Source: Eurosta solidaginis (Eukaryota > Arthropoda > Insecta > Diptera > Tephritidae). From it: a DNA stretch of 64,000 bases. The position numbers and the translations under genes were made by a program. This document shows positions 55,166-64,000 of the stretch, piece after piece (the first letter of the stretch is position 1; every line of letters starts with the position of its first letter). The stretch is taken from positions 272,330,662-272,394,661 of the forward strand of contig NC_090322.1 in NCBI RefSeq assembly GCF_040869045.1, written 5' to 3'. Under the pieces are notes generated by a model. It searched no databases. It had not been told where the DNA came from and was given only the letters and a program-made list of their open reading frames with translations.

Positions 55166-55787
55166 CCGAATTTTTTCCATGTTGGGTAAACAAAATCCAG
55201 CTATTGCCGTATCTACAAATTATCTAGATAATAAAAAACCAATGTTGCCGCACAAAAGCATACCCCAAAGGCGGCCTAAAGCCAAAAGGGATATTTAGGT
55301 GCCACCTATTATCTATCCTCTTTGCTAGAATTCATAAGATTGCGTTGAACGCATCTATATGAAAAACTTCATTGCGGTTCGGCCAAAATTTGAACAACCT
55401 CCATTTTCTGGACGACGGATAAACTGGCCCTAATTAATGCAACTCTCTGCCGTCACCTCTTATATATATTTTGACAGTGAACTGTCAGTGAACATATGAA
55501 AAAGAATAGTCTCATAAATAAAATAAAAACTAACAAAGTTTTGCTCTGGACGAATAATAATAGTTTCCCGTGAGTGTTTGGATCGAAATATTTTGGGATA
55601 ATAATTTTTTTAGATATTAGCATTAAGTGGTGATAGCCCAAATTATAATACATAATACTGTTTTATTATTTCCTTGCCGTTTTTTTTAACTTTGCATTGG
55701 CTTATGTAATGCAACAGAAGCTATATTGTAGTTTTATATATTTGTTTGCTAATTATGTTTATAGTATCAAGCTATTGATTTCTCCAG
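55166..55787. other. Upstream region of ND-75
   Basis: No exon is certain. 'gatttctccag' ending at 55787 is a good splice acceptor six bases before the ATG, which suggests that a 5' UTR intron ends here and that the promoter lies further upstream, possibly beyond the repeats. No TATA box was convincing. Confidence 0.45.
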
Positions 55788-55793
55788 GAAAAA

Positions 55794-57599
55794 ATGTTTC
55801 GTGCACCGCTTTCAAAAGTTCTACAAGGAACATTTGGTTCTCCTACACACCGGATTGCAAGTAGAGCTGTTCGTACCACCGCGGTTGTGGGCCAAATACC
55901 TGCTAAGGCACCTGAAAAAATAGAAGTCTTTGTAGATGATGTGCCTGTTAACGTTTTACCCGGAACAACAGTTTTACAGGTTGTAATCGGTAATAATGCA
56001 TTATACTTCAATACTTATTGGATGCCTTATTTTGTTTTTGCAGGCATGCGCTGTGGCTGGGGTTGAAATACCCCGGTTTTGCTATCATGAAAGATTGTCC
56101 GTCGCTGGCAACTGTCGTATGTGTTTAGTAGAAGTTGAAAAAAGTCCCAAGCCGGTTGCAGCATGTGCCATGCCTGTTATGAAGGGTTGGCGGATCAAAA
56201 CGAATTCGGAAATGACAAGAAAGGCACGGGAAGGTGTAATGGAATTTTTGTTAATGAACCATCCACTAGATTGTCCGATTTGTGATCAAGGTGGGGAATG
56301 TGATCTTCAAGATCAAGCAATGGCATTTGGCTCAGATCGCTCCCGTTTCACTGATATTAATCATACAGGCAAAAGGTGAAATTAAAAGTTTTGTTTAATC
56401 TCATATGCAAATTGCAAACAATGGATTAAATTTAATTTACAGAGCTGTAGAAGATAAAAATTTTGGTCCGTTGGTCAAAGGAATTATGACACGTTGCATT
56501 CACTGCACGCGATGTGTAAGATTCGCTTGTGAAGTTGCTGGTGTTGAAGATCTTGGCTCCACTGGACGTGGTAATGATATGCAGATAGGAACATATGTTG
56601 AGAAGTTGTTCCTTTCGGAGCTTTCCGGGAACGTCATTGACTTGTGTCCAGTAGGCGCATTGACCAGCAAACCATATAGGTATACATTTTCTTTGAATTT
56701 TTTTGCACATACGTATAATACAAATGAATGTTTCAAATAGCTTTGTTGCTCGACCATGGGAAATTCGCAAAGTTAGCAGCATTGATGTTTTGGACGCTAT
56801 TGGCAGTAACATTGTTGTAAGCACACGTACAAATGAAGTGTTACGAGTTGTGCCGCGTGAAAACGAAGATATAAATGAAGAATGGTTGGCTGATAAATCT
56901 CGCTTTGCATGCGATGGTTTAAAGCGGCAACGTTTGGTAGCACCAATGGTGCGTAAGCCAAATGGTGAATTACAAGCTGTTGAATGGGAGGGGGCACTAA
57001 TATCTATCGCCAAAGTCATCAAAAATGCTAAAGGTGCCCTAGCTGCTGTGGCTGGTCAATTAGCTGATGTAGAAGCTCTGGTAGCTTTAAAAGATTTGTT
57101 AAATCGTAGTGGCGCCGAGACTCTTTGCACCGAGCAAAATTTAAATATTAAAGGTTCATCTACAGATTTGAGATCAAATTATGTTTGCAATACAACAATT
57201 GCTGGTATGATGCGCATATTAGTTACAACAATAGAACTCATTTCTAAATTATTGGTCATTATTATAGATTTAGAACAAGCTGATGCTGTATTGCTCATAG
57301 GTACCAATCCACGATATGAAGCTCCCTTACTCAATACCCGCTTACGGAAATCTTATATTAATAACGAAATGGACATTGCTTCTATTGGTCCAAAAATCGA
57401 TTTATCGTATAACTACGAATACTTGGGTGCGGATGCTAGCTTGATCAAACAAGTTTGCAGTGGTGCACATCCGTTTTCAAAAGTGCTGGAAAAGGCCAAA
57501 AAGCCCGCAATTATACTTGGAGCTGAGTTGTTGGAACGGTCTGATGCAGCTGGAATACATGCAACTGTGTCCTCGTATTGTAATAAACTTAACAAAAAG
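55794..57599 (+). CDS. ND-75: NADH-ubiquinone oxidoreductase 75-kDa subunit, exons 1-5 (partial)
   Basis: Exons 55794-55979, 56044-56375, 56443-56679, 56741-57204 and 57268-57599 are joined by four GT-AG introns of 61-67 bp, giving 517 codons in one frame. The N-terminus ([11 protein letters not shown]) is basic and suits a mitochondrial targeting signal. The 2Fe-2S ligands are C75, C86, C89 and C103. One 4Fe-4S site is H135, C139, C142 and C148; the other is C191, C194, C197 and C241. A molybdopterin-oxidoreductase-like domain follows ('[20 protein letters not shown]'). The subunit lies in the matrix arm of complex I and passes electrons from FMN to the quinone branch (family knowledge). Family members are about 730 residues, so roughly 215 are missing after the donor at 57600, beyond the window. 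All exons are undamaged. Confidence 0.97.
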
Positions 57600-57654
57600 G
57601 TAAGTAAAAGATAACTGAGCGGAAGTGAAATGTAACACTTCATTAACGCAATGA

Positions 57655-58851
57655 CAGATGTACAATGTAATGTATAATGTATAATTTATTCAGTCTATGA
57701 TTAGAATAATATTACAGACGAGAATACAAAGGTAAATTAAAAAACTTAAAACAAATTATCAACTTAAAACCACAACGAAAAACGTAAGTAACATGACTAG
57801 CGAAAACAAAAAACAAAAAGATATTGCAAGTTAAGATTAGAGGTACTCTTGCAGAGTTGACTTGAAGATGTTTCTCAACAAAGAAAAATCAATAAAAAAC
57901 CTCCCTGAGAGTCTATTAAATTCAGTTAGTGCCCGAAAAATTGGGTCAAAAAATGTTCGAACACTCCGATTAGGTACATTAAATGACACCATCGCTAAGA
58001 GAGATGGGCAATCAAGAGAGCCAACTATTAGATCATAGAGGAACATTAGCAGATGTTCTATCCTTCTGGAATCGGGAGGTTGTAGATTTATGAGTAAGCA
58101 GCGCGAGTGATAGGATGGAATTGGGTCGTCAAAGTTGAGTGAAAATAGACAAAAACGAATACATTTTTTTTGAACCCTTTCAATTCTGGCAGCATAGCAG
58201 CTATAGATAGGATTCCTAACAATTGAGGCGTATTCTAGTTTTGAACGAACGAGAGAGGTATAAAGAGCCTTCCTTGTATAAGGATCCTTAAAGTCTTTTG
58301 CATATCTACGAAGAAAGGCAAGGTTTCTGTAAGCCTTGGGAAGCACATAAGAGATATGATTGACAAAAGAGAAAGAGGAATCAAAAACAACACCTAAGTC
58401 AATAAATTCATTAACCGAAACCAGTGGAGCACCTGCGATTTTGTAGAGGGTGGAATGTAAGTTAAATGATTTAGTAAAAGACATGTGAAAACATTTATTC
58501 ACATTGAAGAAGAGATTATTGGCATTACACCATTGGATAAGATTATTTAGGTCATTTTGTAGGAGTTGGGAATCCGACTCGCCATTAACTCTATGAAATA
58601 ACTTTAAATCATCTGCATATAGAAGGAAAGAGGACGAAAAAAAACAGGAACCAATATCATTTATAAAAAGCGCAAACAACAAAGGCCCGAGAATGCTACC
58701 CTGAGGAACTCCAGACGTTGCATAAAAAGGAGGGACTTGCAGCCCTCGATTTCAACACATAGAGACCGGTTTGACAGATACGGTTTTAACCAAGATAAGA
58801 ATACAGAATGAAATCCAATATACTCAAGTTTAGATAGTAAGATTTTATGTG
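57655..58851 (-). pseudogene. CR1/Jockey-like LINE, RT palm to 3' end (interrupted copy)
   Basis: The - strand encodes 'SHKILLSKLEYIGF' (58850 downward), then frames holding 'LLYADDLKLFH' (palm, about 58620), 'IDLGVVFDSSFSFVNHIS' and 'DPYTRKALYTSLVRSKLEY', with a stop at 57837. The stretch between about 58680 and 58760 has frame changes where 'GVPQGSILGP' is expected. A 3' UTR and a 'ATTATACATTATAC'-type tail reach 57655. The 5' part of the same LINE lies at 62571-63190, beyond the inserted + strand LINE. Confidence 0.8.
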
Positions 58852-61800
58852 ATGTGTGTTAATGTTCCTGCTATTCAACCCAATTCTGGTAAGGATTCGA
58901 CTACTGTAACAACAACCGCACTCGCAGCCCTAATCACAGTCCCTGTTTCTGAATCGGTTGCTTTAGAACCTGGTGCTCCTAGGGAGGTGACTGCTGTTCC
59001 CACCCGTAGGTCCATTTTTGTATCACGGCAATATCAACAGCAATATTAATGTTTATAAGTTTTATTTTAAGTCTGGGAGAGAGATCTCTTCATTCAGAAT
59101 CTTAGTTCCTGACAAATTTTTTGATAGGGTACTCGATTCTACTTTCTGGCCGAAACACTCTGTGGTGCATTTGTTTACTAGAAAGTCGAACCGTGACCGC
59201 GCTACTTTAAATGCATCAAAAAACTTGCCAGGCAACACTCCAGAAGTGGTACAAACTTAAATTATGTCTTATCAAACGTAAATAATATCTCACTTAGTAT
59301 ATTTTATCAGAACGTTAGGGGGTTGAATACCAAACTAACGGAAATTTTTTTACTGAGTCATGAGAGTTCTTATGATGTACTCGTTTTTACTGAGACTTGG
59401 CTAAAACCAACAGTTTTTAATGCTGAAGTTTTATCTAGTTCGTTTCAAGTGTTTAGAAAAGACCGACTGGCCAGAGCTGGTAGGTGTGTTAATTGCTGTT
59501 CACACTAGGTTTTCCGCGGAGGAACTACATTTTCCTGACTTTGAGGATGCTGAGCTTCTTTGTGTGAGAGTAAAACTCTCCTCAACCTACAAATATTTTA
59601 TAGCCAATTACATTCCCCCACAATCTGACATTTTCTTATATTTGAATCATTCCACAATAGTGAAAGCTGTGTGCAGCTCTGCCAGGGCCTGTTATTCTAT
59701 CACTGTACTTGGCGATTTTAATCTGCCATGTGTGTCATGGAGTCTTATCGACGGGAAGCTAGTCCCTACTTCTTCTCGCGCTATCCACTATGATTTCCTA
59801 AACGAGTTTGCATATGTTGGACTTTTTCAAGTTAACAACATTCAGAATAAATTCGGTAAATGCTTGGATTTACTTTTCTCAGACGATTCAAATTGTTTTG
59901 TAAATCGATGCGATCCCCTTGCCCTGCCTGAAGATGTGTATCATCCTGCTCTCGCGATGTTTATGGAATCTCATAATTTATCTGAGCGTTCCTCCAACGT
60001 AGTGCGAAAGACCCCTCACCGGTTTCTGTTTAGGAAAGCCAATTGGTCTAAAGTAATACTCGAAGTATCGAGAATAAATTGGCCTGAGTACGATGGGGAT
60101 ATTGATGAGAGTATATCCCATTTTAATAATGTATTATACGGAATATTTAAAAAATGCATACCTACGTCCGAAACCACTGCTATATCATCATCGGCTTGGA
60201 GCACTAAAGAATTGAAACGCCTGAAAAATCAGAAGACGCGTTCATTCAAACGTTACAAACTTTCTGGATCAATGACTGACTATGCCGCCTACTCAATTTT
60301 ACGTCACAAATATAACACATTGAACAGAATTTGTTATAGGAACTATATCAGTAGGATAAAAAGCCAAATTTTTGTCAATCCTAAGTCGTTTTACAGCTTT
60401 GTTAATTCAAAAAGCAAGATAAAAGGGTTTCCTTCTACAATGAAGCTAAATGATCAGATTTCCAACGATAGCTTCAAAATTGCTAACATGTTTGCGGATT
60501 TCTTTGAATCTAATTATTCAAACACTTATGTTTACCCGCCATCGAATTATCCTTTCAGATTGTCTCCTCTGGATTCCCATGCAGTCCCACATATATGTAC
60601 TGATGATATTTTAACTCATCTGGAAAATCTAAAAATTTCTTACTCTAGTGGCCCGGATGAAATTCCGTCGGTAGTGCTGAAATCTTGTGATCGATACTTG
60701 TATCAACCTCTAGCCTGTTTGTTTAATGCGTCCCTGAAGCAAGGGGTATTCCCCAAGAAGTTGAAAGAATCATTCATTATACCACTGCATAAAAATGGAA
60801 GCAGAAAGTGTGTTATAAATTATAGAGGAATAGCCAAACTCAACACTATTCCTAAGCTATTTGAATTGATTATCACAAAACAGATTGCTTTTAGAATATC
60901 TTCATTAATGGACTTTTCACAACATGGCTTTTGCAAGGGAAATCAACGGTGTCCAACTTGCTCGAGTTTACAACCTTTGTATCCAACAGTTTTAAGACTA
61001 ATTGTGAAGTTGATGTTATTTATACTGATTTTAGTAAGGCATTTGATAAAGTTTCTCATTCTATACTTTTATTCAAACTTGATCGGTTAGGATTTCCTCC
61101 TTTGCTTCTATCTTGGGTTTCTTCTTATGTGAAGGAAAGAAAACAAACAGTTATATTTAATAATTGTTGGTCACGGTTCATAAACGTAACTTCTGGTGTT
61201 CCTCAAGGCAGCCATCTTGGTCCGGTTTTGTTCCTGTTGTTCATTAATGACCTTCCTAGTGTTTTGAAGAGCTGCAAGCCGTTGATGTACGCTGATGATG
61301 TCAAACTTGTAATGCCTATCCGCTCACCCGTGGATAGGCCATGTCTTCAGGCTGATCTGTATAGTCTTGGTGACTGGTGTAATGTAAACGCCATGCCACT
61401 AAACCTACCTAAATGTAAGTTCATGTGTTTTACAAGGAAGTCCTTCCAATCCCATGATTATGTTATTGGCGACTATGTAATCAAGCAAGTCACTAATTTT
61501 ATTGATTAAGGCGTTACAATGGACCCAAAACTCGATTTTAAACTTCATATTGAATCTTGCGTGAATAACGCTAAAGTACTTTGGCTTTCGTTAAACGTTG
61601 GACTAAAGAATTTAATGACCCATACGTTACAAGAACTCTTTTTATATCATTGGTCAGACCTACTTTGGAATATGCTTCAATAATTTGGAATCCGCGTTAT
61701 CAGGTACATTCTGACAAGCTGGAATCGGGCCAGAAACGATTTTTGCTTTTCGCTTTAAAACACCATGGGATCCTTCTAAAAATCTTCCCCCCCCCCCTAT

Positions 61801-62570
61801 TGCAGCCGGTTAAAACTAATACAGCTCTCCACATTGCAGAGCCGCAGAGAGATGCTTGGTGTCTTATTTATTGTTAAATTAATAAGAGGGTCAATAAATA
61901 ATCCATTTTTGCTTGGTGAAATTAAGTTTAACGTTCCTATTAGGCCATCTAGACATTTTCAATCAATTTTTGTAGCTACATGCAGGTCGAATTATGAAAT
62001 GCACGAACCACTTCACTGTTTATGTCGTGATTTTAATAAACACTAAAAATTTAGACGTCTGCGACTCGTTTCTTGGCATTAAAAAATACCTTTTAACTGC
62101 ATTAAATTTGTAATTCGAAATGAAGCAAAGAACGCTAAGCCGTGATATACTGTTCAACCCTCTGTTTCAAATTTGAAGTACCAGTTACTTGAAACTTGTT
62201 TGCAAAATTGCGTTGTCATCATTTTTTTTATATGTATGCAATCAAATTTACTCTGTATAAATTCTATTCTGTATATATTTTATCTACTATTAATTTGCTT
62301 TATTGTCAATTTCATAAATTATTATTTACTAGCTCCTTCATGAGTACATTTTAACACATTTACAACATTTTAACATTTGCTTACTTCTAAGTTTTTAGTT
62401 GAAATTGTCAAGCGTTTAATTCAATACTGTTTAAATATTACTTTAAAATTGATGACTGCTTATGTTGTTTATATCGTGTATTACATCTGAGAATTAAGTG
62501 TCGGTATATTTGGTCTGTATAATTGTTTAAATTCTAGACGGATAAATAAATAAATAAAAATAAAATAAAA
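58852..62570 (+). mobile_element. CR1-like LINE inserted in another LINE (5'-truncated, inactive)
   Basis: Begins within ORF1 (58852-59260), whose C-terminus reads 'SFRILVPDKFFDRVLDSTFW', continues through ORF2 (about 59290-62043) and a 3' UTR, and ends in an AATA-type tail at about 62545-62570. It interrupts the - strand LINE between its 'LLPNS' block (62590) and its 'SHKILL' block (58850). About 70 codons expected between those blocks are missing, so the insertion was accompanied by a deletion. No clear target duplication was seen. Confidence 0.75.
59290..62043 (+). pseudogene. CR1-like LINE ORF2: endonuclease and reverse transcriptase
   Basis: The endonuclease starts 'IFYQNVRGLNTKLTE' (about 59305) and has 'VLVFTETWLKP' and 'TVLGDFNLPCVSW', the usual metal and catalytic motifs. 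The reverse transcriptase begins 'SSGPDEIPSVVLK' (60650) and contains 'DVIYTDFSKAFDKVSHS', 'VTSGVPQGSHLGPVLF' and the catalytic MYADDVKL (about 61287-61310). The thumb has 'TLFISLVRPTLEYASIIWN'. Frameshifts near 59465, 60940 and 61570, a TAA at 61507-61509, and a C run at 61785-61796 break it. The 'GVPQGSHLGPVLF' and 'YADDVKL' context favours the CR1 clade over Jockey proper. Confidence 0.85.
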
Positions 62571-63190
62571 ATGCTGTGAGTTTGGCAATAGGCCTATAGT
62601 TAGAGATGATTTAAAAATAGGACAAATTGAGCTCCTTTTTTCATCTATCGATAAGAGATCCAGAGGACAGAGATATATTGAAGATATGGCAAATGGGGCG
62701 CAGAGAGTTAAACTACAGTGCTTCAGTACAAAGGCGCAAAGGCCATCAGTGTCACAACTTAGCGAGGGTTTAAGGGAAGGCATAGCATTGCGAACATCAT
62801 CCTCGGAGATAATGAGGGAGCCAAAATCTATCTGATCACAAAGTCCCGAGCGCGTATGAGAGCCAGCCAAACGTACATTGGCATCATCAAAGTGAAATTT
62901 AAAGAATTCCGCAAAAAGCTCAACTGTTTCAGTTACCGACTGGGAGCTTACCCCATTAAAGGTCATACAGATCTGAATATTCGTTGAACCACGTTTGGAG
63001 CGGATAAAGTTCCAAAAGGCTATTGGATTTTCTTTAAGCTCATCTTCGAGCCTACGCATGTAGCGATTATAAAGAAATTTGTCGAGAACATTAAACTGCC
63101 GCACATTATTAAAGTACTGTTCCCTAAGAGAAATGTTTTCCCTATTTGCCTTATATAAAATAATACATATTGTTGCAATTTTTTCGAACA
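62571..63190 (-). pseudogene. CR1/Jockey-like LINE, endonuclease-RT linker and RT start
   Basis: The - strand encodes 'QYFNNVRQFNVLDKFLYNRY', then 'NPIAFWNFIRSKRG', then 'SCDTDGLCAFVLKHCS' (start of the RT fingers) and 'SICPIFKSS...IGLLPNS', where it stops at the inserted LINE. Together with 57655-58851 it makes one disrupted LINE. Confidence 0.75.
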
Positions 63191-63209
63191 TTTAAAATTA
63201 GATTTCGAT

Positions 63210-63565
63210 GAATTATTTCAGGCTTGGCTGATCCATTTATTTTGGTGCAAATGAAAAACTTCAATTCACCATTCTGCCCAACGTTTCGCTGACAAATTCC
63301 ATCATCATCAGGGGCGAAACTGTTTATTTTTAAAAACAAAAGACAAATGAATTATACATGAGTACAAACAACATAAGTGCGTATATTTATTCTGTTTATG
63401 TTGTTTGTACTCATGTATAATTCACTTGTGTCTTTTGCTTTTAAAAATAAACAGAGTCGGCCCTGCAGATGCTGGAATTGGTCAGCGAAACGTTGGGCAG
63501 AGTGGTGAATTGAAGTATTTCATTTGCACCAAAACAAATGTATCAGCCAAGCCTGAAGTGATACA
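63210..63565. mobile_element. Foldback-like palindrome, arms of about 166 bp
   Basis: 63210-63375 is repeated in inverse at 63396-63565, with a 20-bp spacer. Examples are 'caggcttggctgat' against 'atcagccaagcctg', and 'tgcccaacgtttcgctgac' against 'gtcagcgaaacgttgggca'. The arms have diverged by several substitutions and small indels. There is no gene; frames in both arms are mirror images. Confidence 0.75.
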
Positions 63566-64000
63566 TTTAATCCATGGAATAAATAGGTGATTGGCGATTG
63601 GGAGGCAGGATAAGAAGGAATCAAAGTACATAAGGTATAAACGGAACTGTGTATCAGTTAAATAAAGTTATCGCCACTTCAGCTATCCTTTAAAAGTTGT
63701 TAGTTTTAAACTGAAGTACTGCCAATTTTTTGTTTTGTTAATATATGTATGTATAACAGGTACATTTAAATTATCTTTTAAAACTAATTTAACTCTTGTT
63801 CAAATACAGAGCATTACTTATTAGGATTATTCTAGTCGGAAGGGAGTTTCAAGAGGCATTGGCCTTGCTAAATGAAGAAATTAACGCAATGAAGTAGCTA
63901 ATAAGATTCTTATGTGTATATTATTTTATAGAAGGTAATAAATGTTCTAACCTTTTAAAGGTTATAGTAGGAAATGTATAACAACTTTTCAGCGTGATAG

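Larger units (their letters stand above)
57600..64000 (+). other. ND-75 intron 5 (continues past the window)
   Basis: Begins 'gtaagt' after the Lys-Lys codons of exon 5. No acceptor leading into the expected C-terminal sequence occurs before 64000, so this intron is over 6.4 kb while introns 1-4 are 61-67 bp. It is filled by LINE and foldback insertions. 63570-64000 has no recognised element. Confidence 0.8.

Noticed and set aside
63836..63897. Short + frame near the window end as a possible ND-75 exon
   Set aside because: Its peptide ('QEALALLNEEINAM') does not match the expected C-terminal part of the 75-kDa subunit and it ends in a stop.

Overview
This is a stretch of insect nuclear DNA, most likely from a higher fly and probably a true fruit fly (Tephritidae). 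The evidence is short GT-AG introns of 56-90 bp, two recognisable conserved fly genes, and a dense AT-rich load of fly-type transposons (LOA, Jockey/CR1, Ty3/gypsy, Tc1/mariner, piggyBac, hAT and Helitron-like). Family assignment at tephritid level is inference. I see no bacterial features, CRISPR array, rRNA or intact tRNA gene.

Only two host genes are supported, both on the + strand and both partial. At 43217-43653 are the last two exons of a membrane steroid-binding protein (MSBP/PGRMC family, cytochrome b5-like fold). Its 5' exons are not visible, so its upstream intron(s) probably exceed 43 kb and contain most of the transposons in 1-43 kb. At 55794-57599 are the first five coding exons of ND-75, the 75-kDa iron-sulphur subunit of mitochondrial complex I, with all three Fe-S ligand sets present. 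The remaining roughly 215 codons lie beyond the window, so the next intron exceeds 6.4 kb and holds nested LINEs.

Layout. 0.6-2.1 kb: a relic repeat with a 556-bp tandem duplication. 2.9-5.3 kb: LINE and SINE fragments. 5.3-11.5 kb: a full-length but dead LOA-type LINE on the - strand, bounded by a 14-bp target duplication and itself interrupted by a SINE-like element with its own 13-bp duplication. 12.1-23.9 kb: a dispersed repeat containing about 31 tandem copies of a 130-bp unit, split by a complete gypsy retrotransposon (13297-19661). 24-32 kb: SINE pieces, MITEs, a deleted LOA copy fused to a 122-bp satellite, and a Tc1-like element. 32.5-38.6 kb: two families of terminal-inverted-repeat elements with 3-bp target duplications, one nested in its own family. 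39.5-40.9 kb: a Helitron-like element whose 130-bp repeats are homologous to the big array. 44-55 kb: a solo gypsy LTR, SINEs, hAT-like, piggyBac-like and Harbinger-like elements. 57.6-64 kb: two CR1/Jockey-like LINEs, one inserted into the other, and a palindromic element.

Most transposon reading frames carry frameshifts or stops, whereas the MSBP and ND-75 exons are intact. Many events can be ordered because one repeat interrupts another: gypsy in the 130-bp repeat element, SINE in LOA, piggyBac in a MITE, LINE in LINE, and a MITE in its own family.
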